Shown: one piece after another, positions 1-11,900 of the stretch
Numbering within the stretch: the first letter of the stretch is position 1
Layout of the letters: each line of letters opens with the position of its first letter
Assembly: GCA_023053575.1 (NCBI GenBank)
Contig: JAKZAP010000007.1
Coordinates: 13,793,508 to 13,857,507, forward strand
Direction of reading: 5' to 3'
From: Branchinecta lynchi
Lineage: Eukaryota > Arthropoda > Branchiopoda > Anostraca > Branchinectidae
Length of the DNA stretch: 64,000 nucleotides
Program-made: the position numbers and the translations under genes
Notes under the pieces: model-generated
Told to the model about the DNA's origin: nothing
What the model saw: only the letters and a program-made list of their open reading frames with translations
The model's database searches: none

Positions 1-246
1 CTGCAAGTGAGGGGAGATTTCAGCGTCTGAGCTGCTGACGTTGGGCGTATCGACGCCGCTGTTCGACTGCCAGTCCGATCCAGCGCGGAGGATTGTAGGT
101 CCACGTCGTCTTCTGCGGTCAGTGCGTGACCTGACATCGGAATGAACGGCTGGAGATTCTGGACGGCTTCCGCTTGGTGTGGATTGCTGGCTCTGCTTGG
201 AGAGTTTGTTTGTCTTTCGGGGCTCTTTCTTAGCGACCTCGACAAC
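1..246 (-). CDS. LARP6: LARP6 exon: end of RRM and basic Ser-rich C-terminal region (partial)
   Basis: The acceptor TTGTATTCCAG precedes 246. The frame is open in phase 0 for 82 codons (residues 277-358) to the window edge. It starts with VVEVAKKEPRKTNKLSK, the last RRM strand followed by a lysine-rich stretch that may serve as a nuclear-localisation or RNA-binding patch. A low-complexity segment follows with RTDRRRRGP and GSDWQSNSGVDTP, then a Ser/Asp-rich segment. Vertebrate LARP6 likewise has a long disordered Ser/Pro-rich region between the RRM and a C-terminal SUZ-C-like motif. That motif, the stop codon and the 3' UTR are outside the window. Confidence 0.88.
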
Positions 247-559
247 CTGGAATACAAGTATTTAAAACTTGAGTCTCTAGAGAAGCTTATAAAATTACTA
301 CTATGGCTCAAAAGGAAGGGGAGGAGCTTATAAACGGAAGAAATTACTGCACTCTGTTAGAAAGAGGCGTCTTAACATGCTCGCTAGTTCGATCCTCCCG
401 AGGTCAACTTATTGTTGTCCTTTTTTCAGGAAAACGACACACAATCTAGGATTCGCGCCAAACTCCAATGAAACTTCGCACTCGATTGCTTAGATAGTAA
501 ACTTCATGTCCACCGTTATTTAAAACCTCCGCCAAAACTACGCAGTAGAGCAGACTCAC

Positions 560-702
560 CTTGATTTGCCCTGATGCGTTATACTCAATGGCGGACTGAC
601 GCGCTGCCTCTGTGCATTCGAACTCAACAAGTGCCGAGATTTGGAGCGCCATTTCTGGGTTGCGTGTGGCAACACTGCGCGCCTCCGTAGGAATAGTTGC
701 GC
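560..702 (-). CDS. LARP6: LARP6 exon: second half of RRM
   Basis: The acceptor TTTCTACTTTCAG ends at 703 and the donor AAG|GTGAGT begins at 559. The exon has two bases completing Gly229, then 47 codons (residues 230-276). MALQISALVEFE is the RNP1 strand and ECTEAARQSAIEYN the following helix of the RRM. The segment before it is rich in Thr, Arg and Ser, where LARP6 has an inserted loop between the second and third strands. It is short and has no in-frame start, and is recognised only by splice phase and by how well it continues the preceding exon. Confidence 0.92.
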
Positions 703-1745
703 CTGAAAGTAGAAAAGAAATTAGGTAAGTCCCAATCTACAACTTCTCTCTTGCCGATCTCGACCAGATCCGGAGTTTCAGCCTGAGCTTGATTCTCAGT
801 CAGGTCGATGCTCACCGACCAGAGAAAAGTAATTCTAGAGAATAACGCGCGAACTTTGAAAAAGTGACACACAGTCAAATCGCAGCGACACTAGCTCCCC
901 TAGAGGATACGAACATCCCTACTGAAACTCAACTATCACCGCATATTAGCCTTGCTAGAATTTTCTTTGTCCGCCACTGTACACACGAACAAAGCGAGCT
1001 GGGCGGCGCTGCGACGGAGGCCCATTTTTGATGTATGGGAAGGATAGGTCTTTGCTCGGGTCTTTGCATTACTCTTTAGAGTTATTTTGCTCTGTCATCG
1101 ACTCAGAACTTCGCTACCAATTTCCTAGACTCGATATATTATCTTTTTGTGAGCAGCCTATTGCAGGAGAACAGTAGGTAGCGGCATGAAAGTATGAACC
1201 ATTGCACGGTTTTGAAACTGGTTCCAAACATAATCTGTGATAAGAGACCTAACTTGATCGAAACAAGAAAACCTTGCGGGTTTTCCAAAAACAGTGACTT
1301 TCACGCTCCACCTGCTACAGTTTGTAAAACAACCATTTCAGCAAAAAGTAATCAAAAACATACATCACGATTTTCCGTTACTCTCACTGAAAGACAACAC
1401 CCAAATGTGGATTACGTCGCTATCTCGCCGTCATAATTCGGTTCACTGAACTTGGCTTGGTTTTCCTAACATAGACTACGAAGTAAGGCTAACAAGAAGA
1501 AAATCTGGCAAACATACAAATTCGCAGAAAAAGACATCATTTTTTATTCTGTGCTTTTTGATCTTTGATTTGAACCTTGGCTTTAGAACCTTCTACTGTA
1601 AAATGATCGACGTAGAAGTTTTACATAAAACCAAGTTTTGATTTTGTATGGATGGTCCGGTCCACGAGTATGGTGATTCTGCGATGGTTACTGATGAAAC
1701 CATTATGGGAACCGCTAAAGGATTCGGGGAGTCGCATCTGCTTAC

Positions 1746-1989
1746 CTGGTCTAACAACTCTGATCGATGCAATCTGTCCAAATTGTGAAAAAAGTTCAGC
1801 CACGCCTTCAATGCTGGCTTTGTCATTGGGCACACCAATAGCGACGATAGTGCGGGATGGCGTTGTCTGGTCAATCTCGGGAAGTGGCGCTAGGCGGCGC
1901 ACTTTTGTGGCACTGTCGTTCACTTCCAGTTTGTCAGACTTCTGGCAAGCGATAGCCACCTGACGCCAGTCTCGGGTCTCGTGTTTGAC
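1746..1989 (-). CDS. LARP6: LARP6 exon: end of La motif and first half of RRM
   Basis: The acceptor TTTTCAAG precedes 1989 and the donor CAG|GTAAGC follows 1746. The exon gives 81 codons plus one base (residues 148-228 and part of 229). It completes the La motif (VKHETRDWR, then KVRRLAPLP, the La-RRM linker hallmark of LARP6). It then enters the RRM: TIVAIGVP occupies the RNP2 strand position, and a helix (EGVAELFSQFGQIASIRVV) leads to the second strand. The RNP2 strand lacks the usual aromatic, which is common for the divergent RRM of LARP6. The reading frame runs on past the donor to an early stop, so the splice is needed and joins exactly to the next exon as ...RVVRPG|ATIPTEA. Confidence 0.93.
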
Positions 1990-3778
1990 CTTGAAAAGAG
2001 AATCTAAGGTTAAGAAAAACAATCTTGGACATTTACAACTTAACGGAAAAATACTGGAAGCTCCCAAAGAAAAACCTAAGAAAAAAAAGAATAGATGAGG
2101 AATAGCGATGGCGCTGATTGGCAGATCAGACCCGGAAATTCTTGATTCTAGGTGAAAACTGGTTTCGCGCTACTCGAAAACACATGCTACATTGCCAGCT
2201 ACCGTCAATAGTAATACTTGAATTTAACAGAATCACGGCGACCACTGACCACGCCGGAGCCAGTCAACGCCTTTCAAAATCAAGTCACCTGACTCGATTC
2301 TGTCAAGTTCAAGGTCCGACTTGGAACCTACCGTTGGCATGGATTTCATTACGACAGCCTGCAGAGATGCACGTTTCTACGTATTTTTTTTCAAATGATG
2401 AGCCTCAGCCAGAAAGATAGGAGACAAACACCACATTCCTTTTAAATTCGGAAGTTGTTAGGCGTTTTCCTGGCAGCTAGGTCACCATTATTACATCTTT
2501 TACTATTACATAATCTAATAAAATATAAAACTGTAATAAGTATTACATCATTTCAAAACCGGGTCACTGAGAAAACAATTTCCTTCGTAGTAGGTGAGAT
2601 TTTTGCCATGCAGGATTTTAGAATAGAATCTACGGAAAAAAACAAAAGCTCTGTTCAGAACTCCCGTGCAATTTTTCGCTCGTAGTGCAAATACTCTGTT
2701 TTACTTTAGGCTACTTTGGTTTATTTTGATATTTTCTAGCGTGGAGCGAAAAGGATTTCTGACACCTCGAACATCTTTCTATTGTGATCTGGTCTCCCAA
2801 AGAGAGACCCTAATAAATGTAGGATATACGGACAAATGTGCTACCTCGGTCTGACATTGCTATAATGAATTTTACGCAAGGATCACGATGCAGACAGAGT
2901 TATTACGCGTAAATATTCAGATGATTCATTGCGACGCTCTTTACAACCAGAAAGAATTCGAAAAGCACGTGTGTGCAATACATCTGCAATGCAAAAATTA
3001 GTCATGCGGTGCTTTAGTATATGATAGCAGATGACGACACAGAAAAACAGCTTCATCTGGCAATTGGCCACCGATTATTTACACGAAATGACATACTGCA
3101 TATTGTATTGCACCGAAGTGTGGGAAACCCGAAACGTTGCAGATGTTAAAAAAAATAATTGTGTATTACTTCCAACTTAATTTCTAATTGACTGCACTGC
3201 TCTGATTCACGTAAATTTCTGATTTCACTGTCGGTTGGTCTCGAAGAAACACGCCTTCGAAAATACATTTTTTTTTAATTTGCAAATAATAAACTGAATG
3301 TGAAAATTCTTATCCGAAAACTACAATCTAAGATTGTCGACGGCAAGGGTGGTTGATTTTAGCCAGTAAAAATTGCTAATATCAAAAACCCATAATTAGT
3401 TATTCACAAATTAGTTAGTCAACAGCTGCACAACACAGCCGTGGTATCTTTGGATAAGCGGCTCATATTTTTTATTTTCCAATCCTTATCCCGAGAGCAT
3501 GTCACTCCGTCTGGTACAGAACGGTGATCTTACTCATCCCCACGTAGTTTGACATTTGCGAAATTCTGAACGTATTTTCAAAGCCACCATACGGTATAGT
3601 TCCAACTGCCCAACCGTCACCTAAATCGTCATCACCATTATCAAAGTTTAACTCTGCTAGTTTCATCAAAGCTTATAACTCTGTGCTCAATCATAGCCCT
3701 TCAGCAGAAAAAACTGCGAGCATCCCCGAAGATGGGAGTTTTGCACCACCTGAAAATTTCTCTTGTAGTTCATTAACT

Positions 3779-4174
3779 CAGTGGTTCCCAACCTTTGTCG
3801 TATCGCGTACGCAAATTAAGGTTCAAATAGGTTGCGTACCCCTTTTTGAAGAATCATTGTTCTACTATTTTACTAAGATCGGTCAAGATCAGAACGCCGA
3901 AAAGACGACATTTATTTTCATAAATGGTAAGGGATTAGTGTGTAAAAGTACATACAAATAGATGCGATACTTGAGGCTACTTGATGCCGTAAACTGGTCA
4001 ATGATCAGAAAGACACTTGTGCTGTTGCTTTGAAACTTCGTAGGCCAAAACTCTAATTTCTTGACGAAAGCAACGTAAACATTTTCGAATTCAGAGATTG
4101 GGGACCTTCGTATACCCCTTACGAGGGTCTTGCGTACCCCTTTGGGTACGCGTACCCCCAGTTGGGAACCACTG
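3779..4174. mobile_element. Non-autonomous hAT element (MITE) in LARP6 intron
   Basis: A 396-bp element has terminal inverted repeats CAGTGGTTCCCAACC / AGTTGGGAACCACTG and is flanked by a perfect 8-bp duplication, CATTAACT (3771-3778 and 4175-4182). An 8-bp TSD with CAGTGGTTC-type termini is diagnostic of hAT transposons. Subterminal GCGTACCCC motifs recur at both ends. No transposase remnant is visible. The larger copy at 61454-62213 is the same family. Confidence 0.9.
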
Positions 4175-5033
4175 CATTAACTTATAGATATATTGTACTA
4201 TTTCTGTGTGATGGATGCTGATAATGAGGCGAGGAGGGGCAGACAGAGACTAATCCGCTTGGAGCGCTGAACTCGTATAATGTCATTACTGTAGGCTTTA
4301 CCACACACTGATTGAAATCAACTACTTCACGGAAGTCTAAAAAGGTTGTTTAGAAATCACTGCGGTTGCAATGACCTACTTCGAGAGTGGCAAGCAATGA
4401 TCAAAATGCCATTAGCTCTTGGTGTAAAAATCTGAAAGGGGATTGAAAAGAGAGAGATGGATTGACCGAGATCCTGTTGAACAGGTTTCAAGTACCTTGA
4501 AGTGAAGATGAGCAAGTGAAAGTTCAAGAAAACTGTGCCAGCGTAACAGAAGAAACCGGTTCTGTTGGGAGCATCACAAAGCGCTGTTATTTATAGTAGG
4601 TTAAGGCTTAAAAGGACACAAAATTAGGTACTGTAACGGTATTATCTGAGGCACTCCACAACAATGACACAGTGCTTAGCAGCTTTAAAGATATGGGTTG
4701 GGCAATTATTTAGAGTGCCGAATAGGAAATTAATCAGCATACAAATTTAAATCTAAAACTTGTTTGTTCCTTGTTTAACTTTGTTTTAAAACAGTTTTAC
4801 TTTTCTTTAAACATGCAGTCGGTACCTTTGGCTGCAGGAAAGCCCAAATGGGCCTGTGGGTGGCAATAAAAAAATTATTCACTTTAAAGTAATTTGAACA
4901 TACTTCTTCAAAAAAAGAGAAGAAAACTGAAACAGGAAGGACACAAAGAAGAAGGAAAAATGCAAAACAAATGGGACCAAAATGGCGATTTTTTCGGAAG
5001 GCTAAAAATCTCAGAAGAAGAAAAGAAGTTTAC

Positions 5034-5474
5034 CTTTTTGAAGCTCGAAATCAGCTTCAACGAAATGAAACCTTCCTTGTGCCTGCGTACATGCTTTAGA
5101 AGGAAAGCATCCTTGAGGATATATGCGTCCGAGAAGTAAAATTCCACAGTCTCCACAATCTTCTTCACCTTCTCCTCATCAGGCTCAACAAAATCCGGCT
5201 CATGGTCGACTTCGACGCCGGAGTCTCCCTTCTGATTCGCTTCACTGTCCGAGTGGGCATCGAAGTACGTAGTCGACTCGGATTCGAATCCGTCACCGTG
5301 CTGCTCGGAATCCGACTCGTCCGGAGATGGCGACGGCTCGATCGTTACATGAATAGGCGGTCGTGGCGTATCGCTACCGCTCGAATCCGTGCTTTCTCTA
5401 CGATGAACCATCGAAAGCTTCGCAACGGCACCAGCAAGGTCCGATTCAACAGAACAGTCGTTATGAGGAGACAT
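5034..5474 (-). CDS. LARP6: LARP6 exon with start codon, acidic N-terminus and most of the La motif
   Basis: This exon encodes residues 1-147. Residues 1-100 are low-complexity and rich in Ser, Asp and Glu (SSGSD, PSPSPDESDSE), as in the disordered N-terminus of LARP6. From about residue 101 the La motif follows: VKKIVETVEFYFSDAYILKD and FLLKHVRRHKEGF carry its conserved aromatic and Asp positions (FYFSD). The donor AAAAG|GTAAAC ends the exon at 5034 in phase 0. I chose the ATG at 5472-5474 because a pyrimidine-rich acceptor (TTTTCCCTCAG) ends just before 5492, 18 bases upstream of the ATG, which implies a non-coding 5' exon further upstream. An in-frame ATG at 5520-5522 would be the start if that acceptor is unused and would add 16 residues. 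Confidence 0.93.
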
Positions 5475-5492
5475 CTCACTACTCACTGACAC

Positions 5493-6376
5493 CTGAGGGA
5501 AAACTGAATGAATTAAATCCAAGTTCCCGACATTTGGGGTCTATTTATCGCTCCGGAGCTATGACGCGGCTAATCTAGTTGGACTTTGGTTCTATTGGAA
5601 GAAGTGAGCTAACGTGGACACGTCATGGTACGCTAAATGGATTGTGGAACTTCTACGACTTCTCTGCAGTGGACTTACGGCAGAGAAATAAATGATGTAA
5701 CAGTAGGAAAAATAACTGCAGATGAATATTTTGCCTACAGAAGTGACCATGACGATGACCTGTCGGCTAAATAAATACAACACTCGTGTAATAAAATACA
5801 AACGAGTATTTAGAAGAAAAAAATTAAATCGAAGGCCCACCCATTCCCCGGCACCTGGTGTAAACCCTTTCCCAGGACCGGACGAAACCAGCGGTATCGT
5901 CCACAAAATAATCGATCCCCACTTCCAAACACGCTAATTTTAATGTTGTAACACGTGGCAACCGGTGCCAGCTGGTATGAGCCAGTGCCGGCGGTAAAAC
6001 ATTTTAAACATTTTCCGAAACAAATTTTAAGCAAGAAAGGTTTCAATAAGACAAAAACTAGCATCAATATAGAATACCCAGGAAATTCGAAGACGGGCAA
6101 AGGAAACACCTAGGGGTTGCAAGCTAGCAAAGTTGGCGAAGACCGCGACGCACGAAGCAAGGCCCGCTGGGAAAAGAAAGTTTCTAGAAAGCAATTTGAC
6201 AGTTTGCCTTCTTAATTTTTCCGTATTTTTGTTCTGAGAAGAAGCAATTTGCTGTAGTAGATGACTCTAGACACACGCGTGGCTGTTTGGCAACTAGCCA
6301 ACACGTCCACGAGGTCTGGACTTATAGTCCCTTTTGTAAATCGGCTAAAACCGGCAGTATTGTGTAATGGGACCTA
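5493..6376. other. Upstream of LARP6 coding start; no gene seen
   Basis: The region should contain or border the LARP6 5' UTR intron, but I could not identify the upstream exon or promoter. It is AT-rich with no recognisable coding or structural feature. Confidence 0.4.
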
Positions 6377-6779
6377 AGGCGTATTCTCGCCATTCCCCGA
6401 GGACTCCACTTGAGGAGTCCCCGCGTTTTTGTTTGTCCCAGGGACTGACTCCCCGTATTCTCGCGAGTCCCCACGGGCGGGGAATGATCCGATTATCAGC
6501 ACCGTCATCAAAAAGGACCCTTTCAGGTTCGGAGGGGAATCAATTTTTGCTGGTGTTGGTGCAACGTAAAATTAAATGAAAACATTCAGAATAAGCAAAA
6601 CCTAAAATGAAGTGGATCCAGGCTAATTTCGTCAACTGAATATTTTATTTTCTAACAAAATCCATTTTGGAAGCATTCCCCGTGTTCTCGCTGTTTCTGT
6701 ACGCGGGAGTCCGCGTGGAGTGACTCCCTCTATTCTCGTCGTTCCATTCGATTCCCCGAGGAACGGCGAGAATACGCCT
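6377..6779. mobile_element. PIF/Harbinger-like MITE, copy 1
   Basis: A 403-bp element with terminal inverted repeats AGGCGTATTCTCGCC / GGCGAGAATACGCCT and a 3-bp duplication CTA on both sides. Internal palindromes occur near the left end (GGACTCCACTTGAGGAGTCC). A second copy lies at 57821-58233 with TTA on both sides, and a third runs off the window at 63815. A 3-bp T/C-T-A duplication points to PIF/Harbinger. There is no coding capacity. Confidence 0.8.
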
Positions 6780-7287
6780 CTAGTATAAAGGAAAAACCTC
6801 AAGACTCAAATTTCGAATTTTCCAGTGCATACTTTTTAAAAACGTGCCAAACTTCAATTTTTGGAACTTGGAACTTCTTTACAAAGTCCAACGATCGGAC
6901 TTGGTCCAGATTCGACTTGGAAATACTGCTAAGTCTAATGATCACGGTACAGTAATTAGACTTTCGACTGTCTCAAAATTTCCATGGAGTCCCGCTTCAC
7001 GGTGACTCAGTTTTGTGACAGAGTCACGGGTGACAGGCGGCGAACAAAATGAAGTACCGTTTTCTTTTCAGTCTTTACAATTAACATAATTAAAATTGTG
7101 GTTGATTCGACAAGGTTGATTGGCACTTGTGTTTCTCTTTCCTTGCTCGAAGCCTTCGTGCGCATCTTTGATTTAGTTTCTGTTTACGTTTCACTTTTCC
7201 TCGTCGAAGAGGCGGAAATAAATTAATGCAGAGCCGCCAACTTTCACGAAGCGAAAGCTGGAAGGGTAGATTGGTTTTGATTCCGTA

Positions 7288-7454
7288 CACTGTAAAAAGT
7301 TTCTCCGAGTGAAGATTAAAGTTAACTGTATTCTTGCTACTGGGATTAATCTTATTTCTACTGAGATCAGATTAATCCGAATTAGAAATAAGATTATCGT
7401 TTTAGAGACAAGATTAATCCCAGTAGCAAATACTGAAAGATTATTTTTACTGTG
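7288..7454. mobile_element. Short MITE with CACTGTAAAA termini, copy 1
   Basis: A 167-bp inverted-repeat element, CACTGTAAAAAG... to ...TTTTTACTGTG, with a TA dinucleotide on each side. The interior is itself palindromic around GGGATTAATCTTAT. A sibling of 159 bp is at 50011-50169, flanked by AA on both sides. CACTG ends and 2-bp duplications suggest the CACTA (CMC) superfamily, but this is tentative. Confidence 0.6.
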
Positions 7455-8925
7455 TACAGCGGTGTCGTAGCGGAAGTCTCGGGCGTTTTTTCCCGACAAT
7501 TCCGGGCTATAATCCCAGATAGTTGCTTCATCAGAGAAAACAGCGAATCGACTTTCCCCGATTTCAAAACGACAATCCGACGATCTTGCTCCGTTACAAA
7601 ATTCCCGAATCGACAATCCAAGAACGAATCCGGATTGTCAGAGAAAACGATTTTTCATAATCTGGATTGACGGATAAAACGCATTTTGGATAATCCGGAT
7701 TACGAATCGTGAATCCGGATTGTCACGGAAAAACGCCTTTAAAGTTCAACTGAAAAGCCAGCTAATTTGTATATATTGGATTTGTACTTGCTGAATCATG
7801 TTGGCTTTGCTAAGGGATTTTATTTGTTCACCTTGGGTTCTAGAAGAAGGTCGAGGATATACACTGCTGGCCCAACACGACAAAATCCATCCAAACGTAG
7901 AAAATTTTAATTTTAACAAAAATGTGCATTTCAATGGCTAATGAAGTGTAGCTGCTAAAATGTAATTCTGGATTGTAAGGTCATGTGCAAAAAAAACGCA
8001 CTATTGCGTTGGACCCAACAAATGTTTATTTTCGGCAATCTTTGTCCTTATAGTTACTAAATATTCCAAGCATAGAGGTACACGCACGTAGAGGTACCAC
8101 AAGTCCAAAAGAAAAAGTTCATTAGATGAAAATCGATTATATGAATAAGGAAGCAATGAAGTAACGCATTTGTGATCGGGTTTTCAAGGATATTAAAGAC
8201 CTAATCCAAACATTATGTTTACCTTCTCTTACTGATCGCAAGCCACCAGTTTATTTAGATTTGAACTTGATTGCCCGGTTGCCAACGCGGAGCGTCTTCT
8301 TTTATAGATGACGAATTTTCCACGTTTGATTAGCAAAGAATTGTAAGACTCAACTGATTATTTTTTGTATGACTTCAAGAGTACCACACTGGTCTTGTTT
8401 TTTTATTTTATTTAATTTATTTGATCCTTGGCTCCCTACGTGCCATAATGGCTGTCGTGGATAATCGGCTGAGATTTAGTAGAGACCGAATTATTTCAAA
8501 CCTAGGAAATTTGGTGCGTTTTTTTTTTTTTATTTGCTCATTGTTTGGGGGTACCTTTTGATTTTGAACATTTATAGTGTCAGTAGGGATAGATATCATT
8601 GTGTGTTTGGTAGAAAGACCATTTGTTATGGTCCTAAGTAACTGGTAACTGGTAACGGTAACTAGAATGTCGTATCTCAGCCCTATTCGGTTAAACTTTA
8701 AAGTATTTAAAGGCACAGAAAACTTGACTACGCAACTTTCGGCCATCAAACCGACCTGGGGGGCTTAGATAAAGATGCAGGGACTTATTGTTGACAGGGC
8801 CCCCATCTTTGTTATCTCGAACCTCCTCCTTAGTGTTCCCAAAGCTAGCTGGCAGGCCCTTGCCCCTTATGCACTGTAATTATACACTGTAAAAGTTCGC
8901 CTTTGGCCGTGTTTCGGCCATATTA
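7455..8925. other. Intergenic AT-rich DNA; no gene seen
   Basis: There are no recognisable genes. Degenerate direct repeats of GAATCCGGATTGTC-type occur at 7560-7730. A block around 7960-8060 (ending in TTTCGGCAATC) resembles 54470-54560, so an old interspersed repeat is likely. Confidence 0.4.
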
Positions 8926-8975
8926 TCGGGGTAGTAGTCAAGAGGTCGTGCGTTCGATTCCTACTCCCGGCACAC
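8926..8975 (+). repeat. tRNA-like fragment (tRNA pseudogene or SINE head)
   Basis: The sequence has a B-box-like CGTTCGATTCC at 8951-8961, then CTACTCCCGGCACA resembling a tRNA 3' acceptor strand, followed within 25 bases by a run of T (a Pol III terminator-like signal). The T-stem does not pair fully and no anticodon arm can be assigned, so this is a decayed tRNA or tRNA-derived SINE remnant and not a functional tRNA. Confidence 0.35.
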
Positions 8976-11900
8976 AAACCTTTTGCTTTTTTTTCTACTA
9001 ACTCAAAAGTCGAATTCTCGGAGACTGCCCTGAAACTGCAATGGTCGTAACGAGAATTTTTCTGACTCTCAATATCGACTCAGGGTACATTCTTGATATG
9101 TCAGCTAGCTCCCGAGTCAAGTTTTCTGTTCCTTTGACACTCTTGACGAAATGACGTCTAACTTTTATCGTCAATGAAAAATCACCGTCTGCCTAACGAA
9201 GAGCCAGAAACCCCACTGGCGCGACACGTTACATACGTTATTGATTCATTGGTACAGAATTTGAACCAAGTTTGAGGATTCTCACAAGATAGCTTCAGGG
9301 GATCTTGTCATGTATTTGTGTTGTGTAGTATGTGCAGTAACAATAACTGAATGAATGAATGTGTATTGGTTGGGATACGTGGATAAAACGTAACCAGTCG
9401 ATATGAATGATAATTACGAATACAGCTAAAGCACCTTTACAGAAACCAATTTCTACCCCTGAAAGCAATATTCGTTGCTCTTTCTCGCCGGCTCAATAAT
9501 TATTTATCAAGAATTCTAGGAATTATTCATTGACAATAGTTGGCACATTTTTGATTCTTGAAAATGTGTCCGATTTTATGCAAAAAACACTCAGAACAAT
9601 TTCCTGAAAGAGATATTGTCAAATATTAAGCATTTTCTTTTTTTTTACTTTCTGTTCCTAACAACTAAATAGTTTTCCTTCTCTTTTTTAGAACTTTCCG
9701 AGCCGCGCCTCATGGTCGCACCGCTTCCTGGTTAACCCAGGTTTAACCTATACAGCGTCTTGAAAGTGGGTGATCTAGAAGCGAAATGCAAAAATGCTTC
9801 CGAATTCATTCCTTCAATTACCTCTTTACGACTATATCCCTAATAACGCAACATGTACCTGTTTTCCCGGCTGAATATCATGCCCTTCCGTCATAAAGCT
9901 AAATAACCTAAACCTTTTCGTATGATACTGAAAATTTTACCGAAAATCATGAAACCGCTATCGCCCGGCCCTGGTCGTCTTAAATTCCGGAAAGTCCCGA
10001 AGGCGGATCCGATAGGTGTCGGTCTGCTCTGTAATCACAAGAGTTCACATTCTTATAATGTGTTTTTTCCTCAGACTGTCAACGAAAGAAAAGTGGTCTA
10101 TCCAAATAAAATTGGTTCATAAATATATTGCCAAAATGATGTTAGGCCTCTTCTTATGTAAGGTTTTTACGCTTCTTACAGCAGCCTGGTTTTGTTTATT
10201 TACAGTCCCAAACTCCCAACACTTTTTTGTGTGGGGGCCGTGGGGGGGATTACTATATTTTGTACTCCCACAGAATGATATTGTAGCCCGTCCCGTAATG
10301 TATGACTATCAATACTTGAATGCTTCTATGACGATCGACCTTTTAATATGTTTGCCAAGGTCAGATCTTAACTATTGCGAACTTGAACTACAAGCCAAGT
10401 TCAGGAAATGCCCTGGAATTTCCCACCGTCACTTCAGGGAACCAGAAAGTTCTCCGGGCTGTTTCCGAGCGGGAAACACCAGTGTCTGAGAGCTTCCACA
10501 ATAGAGGCAAGAAACTGTTGGAAACTGTCCGACAATTAGAAATTTACACGACCATGTTTACTTAGTAAACAAAGAGAGGCACGCCCAGCTTGAATTTTGC
10601 TCTTAGTCTACCCCCCCCCCCCCCCACTATATTTAATAATCCAACGTATAAGTATCCCGTATAAGTATAAGTATCCCTTGTTTCCCCCCAAAAAACGAAC
10701 AAAAAACTGGGCCGAATTAGTTTAACCACACAAACTTAGAAGCACGCCTGACGCAACTTATACTCTGCCCCCCCCCCCGCATATTACATTATCTGCGGAT
10801 CTGACAACGGGTATTGCCACTCCTCAGTTCGACCTTCAACCTCCCAGCGTCAGTTAAACTAGAAACTAAACCGGTGAAAGCACAAAAAACTGGGGAATTC
10901 ACAAAAACACACAAACTAGGGGGCATACAAAAAAGTCCGCTGAAGTCCATTGTGTAACTTCTTCCGAAACCGCATGGCAGACCTGTAGAATAACCACAAG
11001 GAAGATACAGTAGCTGCAGAGCCGAAAGATGCCTTCAAACGTCATCTCACCAAAGAAACTGAGAGCGGGACACGATCTTTGGTCTAGACATCGAGTACGT
11101 CGTCTAGCGCAACTTATTCGTCGTTTAGATACAAGTAGTGGTTTGCTCAGATATACTTCAGAAAGATACCCAAGTTATTTGCCCCGACTTCATTAAACAT
11201 TTGAATTGTACTTAATTTTTATTTCGTTTCATATTCTTTGTTATCACTTTATGTTTTATTGGTATTGTTCGTATTACTATTAGTGTCTAGATAAAAACTG
11301 ATTGAGTAGACGGACAAGCCGTGGAATTATGACTGGATGCCCTTAGAATTTTCCAGAATAATCTAACCAACTGGACACATCACCAATCATCACGATGAGT
11401 GATTAAAAGGATGGAGAATCCTTTTTTCACTCTAAACTGTAATTTAAGGCAATTTTAAGGTAAATTAAGAGGTCTAAAATCACTAGGCACGAAAAGGTCA
11501 GTACATGTCAGCAAACCATTACTTGTATCACGTCATCTAAATAACGAATAAGTTACGATGTCTGGTCCTGGTCTTGATATGTCCCTTGTGACCACGATTG
11601 TAATCTGGCAGATGACCGGAAAAACTTCAAAACACTCAGTCCAACCGACAAACCATGTGACTTTGGCTTGTTAGAAGACATTTCCGAGGAAATAAAAAAG
11701 AGCAACAAGGAATTCGGGATGTTGTTTCTTAGTTGCATAACATTTCAGAATCTGTCGCCGACTGCAGAAGCTTTAGAGCTTAGAATCCTATCCATATGAT
11801 CAGGGCCGTATCCAGGGGGGGGGGGGTAGGGGGGGGGACCCCCAAATCACATTAGCCTAGTCTATGAGATTATTTACCATTACAACACACAAACCATTAG

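Larger units (their letters stand above)
1..5474 (-). other. LARP6: LARP6 gene locus (partial, 3' end beyond the window)
   Basis: Four coding exons lie on the minus strand at 5034-5474, 1746-1989, 560-702 and 1-246. They join in frame through GT-AG introns (phases 0, 1, 0) to give 358 residues before the window edge: a Ser/Asp/Glu-rich N-terminus, La motif, RRM and a basic Ser-rich C-terminal region. LARP6 (acheron) family proteins bind stem-loop RNA; the vertebrate protein binds the 5' stem-loop of type I collagen mRNAs in the cytoplasm. The order and sequence of the La motif and RRM fit LARP6 better than genuine La or LARP1/4/7. The largest intron, 1990-5033, carries a hAT MITE at 3779-4174. 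Introns 703-1745 and 247-559 show nothing I can classify. The C-terminal end lies outside the window. Confidence 0.93.

Noticed and set aside
8926..8975. Functional tRNA gene
   Set aside because: T-stem mismatches and no assignable D or anticodon arms; listed only as a tRNA-like fragment.
10016..10489. 157-codon plus-strand frame, the longest outside repeats in the first 20 kb
   Set aside because: No recognisable domain, hydrophobic start by chance, no splice or conservation support, and a G-run inside it.
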